This document shows, in pieces, positions 49,480-61,826 of a DNA stretch of 64,000 bases. The translations under genes and the position numbers were made by a program. Each line of letters starts with the position of its first letter. Positions within the stretch are counted from its first letter, which is position 1. A model generated the notes under the pieces. That model made no database searches. It was not told where the DNA came from and saw only the letters and a program-made list of their open reading frames with translations. Source of the stretch: Nageia nagi (taxonomy: Eukaryota; Pinophyta); contig JBITNC010000001.1 in assembly GCA_050084985.1 (NCBI GenBank), positions 197,718,001-197,782,000 of the forward strand. Reading direction: 5' to 3'.

Positions 49480-50503
49480 CATGACTTTGATCTTTTGACC
49501 CCTTATACATGCCACAAGGGTCCACTAGACATATGGTGTCACTTTCTTATTTCTTGGAAGTGTAAACTCTTGAAAAGTATGAAATCTCTTGATTGCATCT
49601 TGTAGATTGGTTGGGTCAAAATATTTGACCAAGCCCTTCAATGGCTCATTAATTCCCTCCATAAAGAGGAAATTTATCCTCTTATTTGATACATCCAAAA
49701 CTATACCTAAAATCCTTTAAAATTATTTAATATAACTATCTATAGAAGTAACTTGGTGAAGTGTACCATCTCTTTAAAGTATTTTTCTTCATCCTTTCTC
49801 TCAAATATGTCAAAAACTCTTTGGTAAAATTCTTCAAATATGAAAACCTTGTTATTCCCTAAAGTAGTGAATCCATTATGCCACCATTCATATGATATAC
49901 CATCATGGTGAAGTGAGGCAAACCTTACTGCATTTGTTTCTCTCATAGGGAAAAGAGTGAGTAGGTATGAAGCTTTTGTAACCAAGCCCTAGGTGTAGGG
50001 GTGTTACCATCAAACATAGGTACTTGTATCTTTTGTAGGTGTTTCTTGTAATAATAATCTTTCCCTTTTCCTATCTTCTTCCCCAAAATATTAATAAAAC
50101 TCTAATATATAATTATTTTCTTAAATTCAACACTCTTATCTTGGTATTGGGTGAAGTAGGTGTCAAGGCCCTCATTACAATTTTCCTCGTTTTCTTGCAA
50201 GAACATGGACATAAACAGCTTGGGTAGAGGTGGTTGATAAGGGCATATGGATTCTTTACTCCTTTGATCTAGTGTGGATTCCCTAGATGGGATTCTTGAT
50301 CCCTCTTGTGGAGTCGGTGCAAGAGCATCCACCTTCTTCACAAGTTGAGATAGAAACTCTACCATAGTTGCCAACTGTTGAGTAGGGTTGGCCTCCTTTG
50401 GTCTCTCCATTTTCGGTTCACTTTCACTTTCACTTTCAATCTCTAAGGAATCCTTATTCCTTCTTGTGTAGTATTGATGATTTGACATGTAGGGAGTCCT
50501 CAC
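49480..50503 (-). pseudogene. gag of a chromovirus-type gypsy element
   Basis: Starts at the ATG at 50503 (MRTPYMSNHQYYTRRNKD), 19 bases past a primer-binding site. An acidic Ser/Glu run and a helical QLATMVEFLSQLVKKVDAL block follow. After a break, the capsid part at 49985-49740 shows AVRFASLHHDGISYEWWHNG and VFIFEEFYQRVFDIFERKDEE. Further in, FLFMEGINEPLKGLVKYFDP and NLQDAIK near 49680-49580 match the end of the Retrotrans_gag domain. No zinc knuckle is seen before the LTR at 49447. It could be the front half of the element whose protease lies at 1-1205. Confidence 0.7.
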
Positions 50504-50521
50504 ATGCTGGAAGGACTTTGA

Positions 50522-50533
50522 GCTCTAATACCA
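50522..50533 (-). other. Primer-binding site, initiator-Met type
   Basis: TGGTATTAGAGC on minus, one mismatch to the initiator tRNA-Met site TGGTATCAGAGC. It lies one base inside the LTR end (TTACA|G) and 19 bases before the gag ATG. Confidence 0.85.
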
Positions 50534-50534
50534 C

Positions 50535-51750
50535 TGTAATTTACCTTTCTAGGGTTTATCCAATTAAACATTCAATTCCACTTTAATTCTCGAATTAGGG
50601 AATCAAATAATATGCTCAATAATCATCCAAAATATGCATTCAAATTGGAATATAACAACAGTAGCTAGAAGCTCATAGAACATGTGTTTATGAACAAAAC
50701 TAGGGTACAAATCAGATATGTTACATAATAGAAATATAGCTCCAAAAGTACTCAATTCGCATACATTCCCATGCATAATGAAGATATAAGCATAAAAAAA
50801 ATATGTAGCAACATTCCTTCACATGTAAGAGCAATATAAGAGTCGAATATCAATAATAATGACCAATAATAAATATAGGATTGTTACAAGCCTGTTACAA
50901 GTTCTAAGGTAAAGCCCAAGACTTCAAATATGATAAATATGGACTCTAAGGTCGTGTGCACTATTCCTAAGTAACCCAAAATGATGTGCAAGGTATTTGA
51001 AGGCTCCACAAGGGTGGCATAAGTATCCAAGAGCCTCCAAATGTGCAACACAAGCTCCCAAATGGAAAGAATGATGAATGTAAGCTTTTCAAAAAGTATA
51101 GAAGTGTAAATGAGCCACTTCTAGGCTAGGTAGAAGCCCTAAGCCCTAAAAGGTAGAGAAGGGAAGCATCCCTAAGCTTTGAATGATCCAAGATCGAATG
51201 CACAAGATGATATCTTCAAATAACAAAATGCCTTGCCTTTATAACATTCCAAACTTATTAATATTCTTAGGTTGGTTGACTTATCAAGAAGCAATAATTA
51301 ATTATTAAATGTGCATTAAGTCTCCCCTTCATGGCTGACTTGGTCAAGGAGGATTTTACATATTAAATGGCCCTTAACTTGGGTGCATACCTCTTAGGCA
51401 CAAATATAAATTAAATAATAATAAAATACTCCTAAGCTAAGTGCTAAAGATCACAATGAATAAGCATGAGGGGAAGATGTCTATGCAGATCAGTTTTTGT
51501 TGCCTCTTTTATTTGTATCTTTGGATCATAAAGAATCACAACATAGATGACATGGGAGCTCTATGATATCAAGGCCTTAAAACCTACAAAATTAGATCAT
51601 GCACAAAGTATAACATGTAATTGAAACTTAGAGCATAAAATATCTTCAAATAGGTGGCATTTAGAGACATCAAAAATATGATGTATGGGATAACCACTTA
51701 TCAGAGATATCTGATAAGGATGTCAACTTTCAACTCCTCTATTTATAACC
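50535..51750 (-). repeat. 5' LTR of the chromovirus-type element (outer end uncertain)
   Basis: Inner end (ACA on minus) is at 50535, next to the PBS. A TATA box (TATAAAG at 51243-51237) gives a likely promoter. I could not find the other LTR in the window, so the outer boundary near 51750 is a guess. Confidence 0.45.
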
Positions 51751-54345
51751 TACAAGGACATAGAAAAGAGTGAAAGCTAACTTATAGTAATAATAAAATC
51801 TTTATGATATTCAAGATACTTTAAAATATGAACCATGATAAATGATATTGCAATTAATATAACACATGGCATTTCATTGTAATATCAACTTTATCTTGAT
51901 ATTTGGAATATTACTTTTTAATCTAAAATATGATAAATAAATGATAAATAATTTTTAAACGTCTACAACCTACACATTGGATGTCTAATGTTTGGAATTC
52001 AAGTTCACTTTCAAGTTGAAAAGGGTTGTTTTGAATAGTCGTCGACATTGTTCTAGCAATATTTTTTGTCCAAGTATCTAATGTGGATATTAATTGTAGG
52101 TTCATCATATCACCAAGAGTGAGTACAACTATATAATCATTTTGTATACATGTAATTATTGCTGACAATTAATAGAATATTAATTAACCCATTAAAAAAT
52201 ATATATTATTGGATGTCTAAATCTATTAATCCTTAAGGTGGTTGAATTTCTTAAGGAAGCACATATCAAACTAAAAGCAATGGACAAAAAGGAGGTCCAA
52301 TATCTTGAGCCAATTGAACAAAGCCTACAATAAATTAAAGCCATGGTTCCCACTTTCATAATGATTTTTTTATTTTATCCACATAATTATATTCTATCCT
52401 TTTTGAAGACTTTGGGTAAAACTCCTTTACTTCTAATAAATAATGTAAAAGTTTAAGGATCTTTTAAAACCTTTCTTATCAATATCCAAAAAAGAGTATT
52501 AGAATATTATTAACCCACTTTATTTTAAAGTTATAATGTGTATTAAATATTATGTGAAGTGCCATAATAATGCACATTTAATGCATAATCCATGTAAGAA
52601 TTTCTACTCATGGGCATACCACGATCATTCCCCATTCTTAATTGGCAAGAGCAATCTCACTTATCCATAAATACATACATTTATTATCATTTTTACATAA
52701 TACTTTACTAAATGAGTTGAAATAACAACACTATTTTCATATGTAATAATTTTTAATTTTTTTTTTTTTAATTATGAAAAACCATCCCTTATGATTCACA
52801 CTCAACCTCATTCATATCTACTATCATTTAAAAAGAATTACAATTATGTCTACTTGGAAAAAGGAGTGAAATTTGAACTTCTAAATTGTTTGCAATTTTT
52901 ATAATTTTATTGTATCTAAATTCAAACTATATTTTGCTGTCACAAGTAATAATTCTAACTTCAAAAATAAAGATACAAAAACTATCTACATAAAATAATG
53001 AACAAAATGAAAAATAGTTCGCAATAAAAAGTATATATCCTCCTTGAAAACTTACAATATAAAATTAAAATATTACCCTTTACATTTTTTTATTATAAAT
53101 AATATTAATAAAATGAAAGCAATTATATATTAAATATGAATTGACAAATAGAAAAGTTAGAAAGATGAGTAGTTCAAAACTCTCAAATACAAACTAAACT
53201 CCAACAAAAAAAATTATATATTAAATTAAGATTTAATTTATTTATTTATATACTTTAACAATTATAATATATTGATATTTAATATTATTATTGAATTTTA
53301 TTAAATAAAAATTAAATAACAATTTATAAAATTTTCTTTATTGCAAATTTAGATCATGCAAAATGAATCATATAATTACCACATAAAATAGAATAAAACA
53401 GAAAATTTATACTTCACATTGCAAAATATTAAAAATAAAACGCTTCAAAATTGAAACCACTAATCTTTGATGTCCAACTCTTCAGTGAGAAGACCGGTCA
53501 AACAAAAAGTGTCATATAAACCCTATACAATGGGGCTGTAATTGCTTGTTTAGAAGCAATTCAAAAAAAGAAATTCTGGACAGTAGCAATTCTACTTAAT
53601 TTCTAACAAAGTAGTGACCTTACAACCTCTTCTGATTTGAATTAAATGAATAGTCAGACGTGTCATTTAATTCAAACTCCATTTGCTCGTACAACATCAA
53701 ATCAGTATCCATCTACCCCATCTGAACAAATGACAATTAAACCTTAGTATTTGAAATACATAATAGATTATTGAAAAATATTGCTTCGCTAATTCAATTC
53801 AACTGCAACAAATCCATTAAAAGGTCAGGTCATCTCAAATGAAAAGGAAATACATAAAATCCAACTTCATACTACTTTTTCACAAAGAAAGACAACCATT
53901 TGAGTGCATTATTTACAATCATTAGATTTGCAAAAATCTAATAAAAATATTATAGGAGTTTATATCGAAAGTATAGTAAAAAAATTGAATAAAGAAATAA
54001 AATATTATTTTCTATTGTGCATAAAAAAATAATATAATAAAATAATACATCATTATTATAAAATCTATATTTGAAGATGGTTTGTAAAGTATTCATAGAT
54101 TTATGTAATATTGAAACCTTATTTTACAGTAGATCTATAAACAAAAAAATATCATTGAAATAACATTTTAGAATATAATGCTCTAAAATTATTATTAGAA
54201 TTATTACTTGAACATTGTTCGTTTTAAATATTTGAAAAAATACCCCTTAAACTTGACTATTAAAATATTAGTTCAATTAAAAAATATTTTATGATTTAAT
54301 TCAACCTTAAAAGGCATTGTCAAATATACTGTTTACGATTCAGCT
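51751..54345. other. AT-rich intergenic region
   Basis: About 2.6 kb with very AT-rich stretches and no coding region I can support. It separates the transposon nest from the 3' end of the host gene and may include its 3' UTR and terminator. Confidence 0.5.
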
Positions 54346-54351
54346 TTTATT
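54346..54351 (-). terminator. Possible poly(A) signal at the stop codon
   Basis: AATAAA on minus overlapping the TAA stop of the host gene by one base. Plant poly(A) signals are loose, so the real site may lie further downstream. Confidence 0.3.
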
Positions 54352-57300
54352 TATATCTGCGTATAATTTTTTGGTAATTCATGACGCATTAAATATTTTT
54401 GTTGCACCTGTAAATTATAATTTCTGTTCCCAGTTTCACATGAATGCCATCCATCTACCACCCGATAACAAGCAGTTTCGTAAGTAGACATGTTAAAAAG
54501 AGTCGAGAAGAGTCTTTCACCTCCAGCATGTGGAGTAGCTCCTTCCAAAACAATTTCCATTGCATACTCAGGTTCTGTTCCCATCATTTTATGGCTTAAT
54601 TCTGGAGACACTTCACTTTCCTGCTGTTTACCAGCCTTGCGTGTCCTGATACAGTTGCATAACAAAGTAAGATGAGACTACAATGTATATTTGAGCTATA
54701 AATGAAAAAGTCCTACAAGTATATACAAAATAATATAACTTTTTGATTGGAGCGATTCTAACAACTTATTCCACAAAAATATATATATGTATATTGATTT
54801 GAACTGCTTATAAACATCCAATCCCAAAGCATCTAACAAACAGCTGCTCAAAAGGAACATACCTTGCTAAAGAAACATATTTTGCAAGAATATTTTCCTC
54901 TTCTTCATTGTAAAGAAACCATTGTTCCGCACAACCTAGATGCTCCCAACCACTCGTATCTACACAGTTAAAAAAGCTCAAATATACTTCTGGTTTGATA
55001 AAACAGAATGCAATGCATTAATGATGGCATTGAACATTGTATGCTGATATGTACTAATTACAAACATCATAAACCTTGAATTAAAACAACTGATCTATCT
55101 GATCCTCCCTTCAGTCTCCAATATATTCTCCCATTTTCATCCCAAACAATAGGGTTTGTTCGTACAGCGTCACACCTTTGCATTTCTGCAGAATAAAACA
55201 AGGACGAACTTCAAAAGAGCAGCATCTTGAGATTTTCAAAAGATCAGAGCAAGACTGCAACATACTCATTTTAGAAGCTGATTTCAAAGCCTCAACTTTT
55301 GCTGCATGTGCTTTCTCTGCCTCAAGTTTCACTTTTAAGATGAGTTCATCATGCTTCTTTATTGTCAATGAAGGACCATCCATTGATGATAACAGAACAC
55401 GAGCTACTTCGTCCTTCATCTTCTGTTTTGCTTCTTTTGCCTTCACATGTCAAAGGTGAAGAAATTAGATAAAACACTCCACAAAAGCAGATCTCTGTGG
55501 ATGCAAGCTGCAAAACAAATACATATCCTCTAACATAGACGCTAGAAACTGTGATTCAAATACACCTTTTGTTTTGCAGCCATGACTTCCTCCTTGTGCT
55601 CTTTATTGAACTCAATTAACCTAGCATTTGCAGAATCAATGCAGTTCCTTAAACACCTGAAGAACATTAAGAGTCTGATCCATTACAAAATGGTCACTAA
55701 TGCAGATATAATACTGAAGTTAAAGACAATAATTTTTTAATTTGAAAACTACTCTACAATATATAGAAACCAAAGTTCATGGAGACATACCTTGTGCCAA
55801 GGCTTTCATCACATAAAATATTTAAAATGCTTAATTTTATTGAAGGAAGCAGCCTTTCATACCCTTCGGCCCCACCTTTAAGACTTGCACCAAGTTCCTG
55901 CCTCATTTTCTGCAATTCATCTGAAGGTAAATTGCAAGATAGACGTGTGGAAGCTTCTTTCAAAGAAGACCCTTCAACTAGAAACCTTCTAAGAACCTCC
56001 ACCCATGAATTCTGTCCACTACCTGAATATGATATCTCAGACCTGAACAAAGAGCGTGTATAGGAATTAAACATGTAACATTCAAACAACAAAAAGAGGC
56101 ATACTGTTCAACAATATCTTCTTGTGCCAAATTTGGAAAGATAGTTGGAGTGGACATACTGTTCACCAATATCCTCTTGAATCAAGGACAGCAACTTCAC
56201 ATGAAATTGAACAACGGATGAATACACTCCTCGCCGTGCAACGCGACCAACACGAAACAATTCTCTTAGAACAGACTCTGATTGGCCTTTCTTTAAGTCT
56301 AGGATCTGCTAAATTCACAACCATTACAAGAAATTATGAAAACAAGAACAATCTCTGATGTTCAGGAGTTAGGAGTAGGACAGGACAGTGGAATCTAGGA
56401 AAATGCAAAATTTGGTTTTTTAGATTAACTGTAAACTAGTCCAAATATCTTAAATACACATATATGGGAAACAGCAAGGGACGACAAATATATATTTTAT
56501 TACAAAATGATATGTAGAATGTTCAGCAAGGGACGACAAATATATATTTTATTACAAAATGATATGTAGAATGTTCATTTATACCTAGATATATATGAAT
56601 ATATCTAAAAAAGGCACGAATACATATTTGCACATGTTAGTATTTATGACAATCACAAACAAAATAGTACAATGATATTATAGAAGTCACCTATTATCTG
56701 TTTAAAATTATATCCATATTTCCTACATATCACAAACATAGCGACATTATCACAACCTCCAACCCATCAGGTCTGCTATTCTAGGTCCATCTATGGCATT
56801 CAATGGGTCCTAAGAACAGTGCAATTGTAAGTATAGGAAAGCGGGTAGGTTCATCATACAAAGAACTGAATCTCTGAAACAGGTCATCAAAAGTAATAGT
56901 TAGAAACATTAAGAGTAAAAATAAAAGAACACTACAAGAAAACACTACGTTCTACCTCTTGGTCTAACAACCATTGACATATATCAAAAGACATCAAAAA
57001 GAAAAATTGTTAACAAACTATCAATCTAAGCAAACTTGACTTAAAAGGTACGGATATAGCAATCCCATGGTGACTGAGAATGATTTATAGCAAACAACAG
57101 CTTCTGTAGAATAGCATTGCACGACACTACTATGACAAATAGACAGTTTGAGTGATGTTCATAGTAGGCTTAGTAGCATGAGCTTGTAGATTACAAGAAC
57201 ATAATGAGAACTAATTTTACTCAGTTATGAGAAGGCTCTAAGTTTGAAATGGTTTATATTATATTGAACATCACAAAGTCACCAGATTGATCCAAAAAAC

Positions 57301-59771
57301 CAATTATTAATGTTCCTCTTAGCAATTAAAATGGTCCTTTCGTAGGCAAAACTCAAACTGGACAACAAACTAAACAAAAGGAAAGTACTCTTCAAACAAA
57401 CTTGAATAGTTGTAATTAATAGCATACATTAATTTAAAACATTGTCTAACAAACATAAAATGGATTTGGCCTTAATTTAGGTGATTACCGAACCATACAT
57501 TTTTGGAAGACTATATCAGATGTGGATGCAAGATGTAAGACAGCAAAGAAAACATTATCTGAAAGAGCATTCAGAAAAAGAGATTGAAATAACAAAATAA
57601 TGTCCAACATAAGCAACACAGCACATACTTGTTCAAATGCTGAGCAAAACTCCAGAAACTGCAATGCTGGTCCGACATCATTTTCTACAACTTCTATACA
57701 TGCCACTGACTGTAACAGCTTACCCTGAGGCAAAACTATAAGAGTCTCTTCCTTACAATTATCGTTGCGTTTCTTTTTGTTTGTACTTCTACATTTTTCT
57801 TCAACTTTTACATTACAATTAATTGCAGTAATAGGTTCATCTTCACTATCCTTAACAATATTCCTATTTTCAGCTGCCTTTGCATGGTACAACTTTGGTT
57901 TCTTTGATGGCTTCTCAAAAGCATCAATAGCTTGTTTATTTTCCGCTGGCATTGCATTTTCAGCATTGGAGCACATGTCATTAGTGCAAGGTTTGTCTTG
58001 TTTTTTTGCTGATTTCATTAATTTTTTCTTTAGCTGAGGCTCTACAGTTTTATCATCACCATTAAATCCTTTGAGATCTCTGCTTCCTGGTGTAATTTGG
58101 CTCTTAATCTTTGGATTTGAAACACAAGAGGATAATGGTATATTTGCCTTCTCCTTGTCTTTGATAATGCCACTTTCTACCTTGCTCTTTCCCTTATAAT
58201 CACTTTTATCATTCATGTGTGCAGGCTCTTTTGCAGGAGTAGATGGTTTCTTCAAAGAATTCTTGAAATTTTCATCTTTCAATAGGGAAATCAGAGGTGG
58301 AGTACTCTGTTCCTTCATAGGAGAATTTTCAGTTGTTTCCTGCAAAGGCTTCAATTTCTTGATAAGATCTTTGACATCCATATTTCCAGAATTCACAGAC
58401 TCCAAAAGACTATTCACAGAAAGACTATTTAAAGCATCTGCCTGCTCCTGTAAAACCATAAAATGCAAAAAATCACCCTTGCATTCAATCTCGTCCATTA
58501 TTTGGCACTATAAAATATATGCGAAAGCAACTTGCAATTTATTGCAGGTTTAGAGAGGAAATTACAAATTCATATTTTTCATACTACATTATTGCGTCAC
58601 TGCAGCATAGGAGTGTTTACCTCAGAGAAACCTTGACAATGAAGCAAGTCTGTAACAGAAGCAAACCCTGTAGCTTTTGCTGTATGTGCAAGGATTCCAG
58701 TTGGTGCGCATCCTTGCTTCTTCCTGAGAAGCAGTAGACACCTCGCGTATTACATCATTGTGAATGTTATTTTTAACAATGGCTGCATTGACTATCTACA
58801 ATGCAAGAAATAAAAATGTGTTTTTTTTTTTTTTACTTACATACAAATACTACAGTTGCAGATGCCCCTACACCTAGGGCATTTCCATTCCTCGGAGTTG
58901 GCTGCATTCTCCACCTTCTCTCCATACCTGTGATGGAATTGCACTTTCTTTCACAAAAAGCTATAGATTTGATTGCTAATTATTTTAACAACCTGTCATC
59001 ACTTCTCCAAATGAAAAGCTAACCTATTAAGCAAGCACTTTGGACAAAAGTTCATCGTGCATGTCTTCTTTCCAATGACATTTTTGCAAGATGCCATGAA
59101 GTCCAAAGTCTTCTGCCGGCACTGCAAGAGCATTAAGCTCATGAAAACCAATCTAATCAATTTTATGAAATCAGATACACTGTGGGTAATCGAGACATGC
59201 AAACCTGGTGGCAAGTCTTGCCATTTTCCGAGTCATAAATCCTTCCTCCTATGATGCGAACCCCAGGAGACTTGGTCCGCTTAGCCACTCCATTGCCCAC
59301 TGCAACTGAACCCTTTGTTTTCTTGTTTGTGTCTTGTGTTAAATCGTCTTCCATGGGCTTGCCATTTTCATCTTTTTCTTTCTTGGGCGATTTATTTTGA
59401 TGTGCGCTGCCAGATTTGAGCTTCAAGGGGCTTCTACTTTGCTTATCGATTGTGGCTTTGGGGCTGAGCTGAGCAAGCGAAGAATTGTGATTAGTGGCCT
59501 CATGGGTCTTAGAATCTGAAGAAAAGGAAACTTTGCCATTCTGGTTAGACGCAGAATTCTTGGAAAAGCGCTCCTTTTGCAACGATAATGATAACTTCTT
59601 CTTTTTGGGATTGTCAAACACGAGCTGCTTGTCCACACGACGCGACTTTGTGCTTGTTTCGGATTGATCATGAAGATGTGAAGCAGTGTCTGCCCCTGCC
59701 CCTCCTAATCGAGGGCTCTTTCTTGTTTTTCTCTCTGTTGAGGAGGGGGTTGGCAATGGGGAAACAGCCAT
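54351..59771 (-). CDS. zf-4CXXC_R1 (CDCA7-type) and DDT domain protein, 12 exons, 966 aa
   Basis: Nuclear chromatin protein. My exon model on minus: 59771-59205, 59121-59024, 58927-58841, 58723-58621, 58507-57629, 56305-56160, 56042-55791, 55656-55566, 55440-55266, 55185-55075, 54959-54863, 54645-54351. All eleven introns are GT-AG and all phases agree, giving 966 codons plus TAA. Residues 1-170 are basic and Ser-rich. Residues 171-285 form the zinc finger: [10 protein letters not shown], cysteines at 187, 190, 201, 210, 215, 218, 238, 241, 245, 247 and 250, then [15 protein letters not shown]. This is the CDCA7/R1 type that in animals and plants works with the HELLS/DDM1 remodeller in DNA-methylation upkeep. 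Residues 300-550 are Lys-rich and disordered. A DDT domain follows (about 563-627, [12 protein letters not shown] and [18 protein letters not shown]), then WHIM-like parts at 628-711 and 805-869 ([14 protein letters not shown]). The same zinc finger and DDT pairing occurs in Arabidopsis proteins annotated as MAO-A repressor R1-like. No stops or missing zinc ligands, so probably functional. Confidence 0.93.
56306..57628 (-). other. Intron 5, the longest intron of the host gene, splitting the DDT domain
   Basis: 1323 bp with GTATGT donor and TTTAGCAG acceptor. It contains a perfect 52-bp tandem duplication (56472-56523 and 56524-56575). No transposon or exon-like sequence recognised inside. Confidence 0.85.
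56472..56575. repeat. 52-bp tandem duplication in intron 5
   Basis: Two identical copies beginning CAGCAAGGGACGACAAATAT. Perfect identity indicates a recent event. Confidence 0.97.
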
Positions 59772-60120
59772 CTGACGTACTTCAACAGTGGCCCTGCACC
59801 AAATACAGGAAAATGAAGGAAATCGACATTCCCATCACACTATAATATACCCATATTGAAAAGAAGGCAAGGAACATTTCCGTGTGCAAAAGAAGAAGCT
59901 GCTTCACCTGCAAAAGCCGAGAAAGGTTGTGACAGCGGCTGCGTATGTGCTGTGCTGAGTATAAATGGCTGCTCGGCAAACTACACAGGAGAAGAGTGCC
60001 CACAAAGTATATATCATGTTTTGGCGGGACGTTCAAATTTTGGAAACATGTCCAGTTTTCCCTCCGTCATTGGAAATGCTCATTCAACCTCAAAAGTAAA
60101 AGGCCATAGCTAAAAACGGT
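59772..60120 (-). promoter_or_regulatory. Upstream region of the host gene with an E2F consensus site
   Basis: TTTTGGCGGGAC at 60019-60030 (plus) matches the E2F consensus TTTGGCGGGA, about 250 bp upstream of the ATG at 59771. E2F sites mark S-phase genes in plants, and animal CDCA7 genes are E2F targets, so cell-cycle control is plausible. A TATATTATAG stretch about 70 bases upstream of the ATG could be a TATA element. Transcription start not determined. Confidence 0.5.
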
Positions 60121-60744
60121 TCACAATAAAGTCTAGAAGGATATTGTAATCAAGTGAATATTTTGTGTTAAAAAGATCAACTTTGTTGCAATGTAAACAA
60201 TATATTGATCTTCTAAACCAAACATATTCCCTTCAATCATATAAGACTCTCAAACTAGAAAGGAACAACAATAGTAGAACACAAAATAATTTACATAGCT
60301 AAATAATCAAAACTATAAACTCATAATAGTATATATGAACAATAGATAGATAAAAGAATGTATTGTAATCAAAACTATAAACTCATAATAGTATATATGA
60401 ACAATAGATAGATAAAAGAATGTATTGTATTTGTTTCTTAGGGACAATGCAATGGTTTAAATTTTGGTTCTTCTATAGAAAATTCAAGGTTCAAACCACT
60501 ATGTTATGATAAGTCTTTTATCATCCTTTTAAATTCAAAGGTTTGTAGGACTTATTAAAATTTATTTAAACAAGGAAATAAAATATGTCAATTAAGTATT
60601 TGAATTTTTATTTTTCAACAATTAAGTTATATAATAAAATCATCAAACTTGTTTTGATTGCCTTGGCTTAAGAAATTGCGGATTAAGTTGTAATCACAAA
60701 TACCTTTGTAGGTACTTCATAAATTTCAAAATCATAATTGAAAT
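60121..60744. other. AT-rich spacer with a tandem duplication
   Basis: No coding sequence seen. Contains the 62-bp duplication at 60305-60428. Probably intergenic between the host promoter and the reading frame at 60745. Confidence 0.5.
60305..60428. repeat. 62-bp tandem duplication
   Basis: Two identical copies, 60305-60366 and 60367-60428, each beginning AATCAAAACTATAAACTCAT. Confidence 0.97.
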
Positions 60745-61466
60745 ATGGCGATTGTTGAGCGCAGTTTGGAGGATGAGTGGCTAAGTGCTACTAGAAGAGG
60801 GTATTGCGGCAATGAGAGGACAGCGTGGTCTGAGGAGAAGGCTCACATAGGTGGAAGAAGCATAGCTCTATAGAGTTTGACTAAGTTATTTGCAGCTGGT
60901 AGTGGGGAATGCGTAGAGGAGGGTGTTGGTAGTCTAGGTCCAGCATGGGGGTTTTCGACTTCTCCTTTAGATCTCTTTTACCCCTACGAAGAAGGAAGTG
61001 TTATTCAATGGTGGTTTGGATGTGGCTCCTAAAAGTCCATAGGACTCCTTTAGAATCCATATACTTGCCTGTAGATATTAAGGATTTATTTTGTATTGGC
61101 CCCCTATTACTTGCTTTGGAGGATAGGGCATCACTCTTAGAGGAGGAGGGGTTTAAGTCTATGGTGAAGAAGGTGTTGGAGCCTAGCCTGGCTAAAGGGT
61201 GTTTAGTAAAGTTCAAAAATAAGGAGGAGCTAGTTTCTATGGGAAGAATAGTTGCAAAGGGTGTGGTTGCTCTTTGTAGAAGCTTTGGTTTTCCAAGCAT
61301 TGTTGTGTTAGAATTATTACATTTGTGCAAACTTTTCTTTTATGTTTCGATAGGTTTGGAGCTCACCGGCATAGGAGGATTTTCTTACCAAAAGGTTTCC
61401 ATAGCAGGTGTTTCTAAGGGTTTCTTGTTGGATGATGTTTTCAACCCTCCTTTGTTGGTGGTTTAG
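60745..61466 (+). pseudogene. Unrecognised reading frame, broken
   Basis: GC-richer than its surroundings. An ATG at 60745 opens 42 codons (MAIVERSLEDEWLSATRRGY) to a TAG; the same frame then stays open to about 61027 (LGPAWGFSTSPLDLFYPYEE). An overlapping frame is open at 60945-61466 (173 codons) with LLLALEDRASLLEEEGFKSM and LVSMGRIVAKGVVALCRSFG. A frame change near 60990-61030 could join them into one ancient ORF. I recognise no domain. It may be a relict gene or part of a retroelement. Confidence 0.35.
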
Positions 61467-61826
61467 GGGGTTTAGTTCTTGGTGAAGGTTGGGTGGAGTT
61501 AGTTTAGAGCTAGGAGTCAGAATGCTGCAAGATTAGATTGGTTCTCTCTATTCAGGCAAGCAACAACTGGGTTTTTTTAGTTTATTTATACATGTGTCCG
61601 AATCTAGGTTTGAAGGTTGGAAACAAAACTTCCAAGGCTCAACCACAAGTTTCATTCGAGTAGGAAGTTGTAAAAATTTATGTTTCCTTTGGGATTTGAA
61701 ATAGCTTCAAAAATGTATAAGGTATTCAATGTATATTTTAAGATATGTACAACATTTCAAAAATGAGTTAATACTTTCAAGTTTCAAATTATTTTTGCCC
61801 TCCCTAAGTTGAGGGACTATTGTTCA
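61467..61826. other. Spacer without recognised features
   Basis: About 360 bp between the unrecognised reading frame and solo LTR A. It ends with the target-site copy GTTCA at 61822-61826. Confidence 0.5.

Noticed and set aside
57765-58037. Plus-strand open frames opposite the large exon 5 of the host gene (also at 58215-58553 and 59588-59845)
   Set aside because: They are antisense shadows of a coding exon with proven frame and splice sites; they show no domain and no conservation argument.
60945-61466. A confident protein-coding gene
   Set aside because: No recognisable domain, an overlapping frame is equally protein-like, and a frame change must be assumed; kept only as an unrecognised broken frame.
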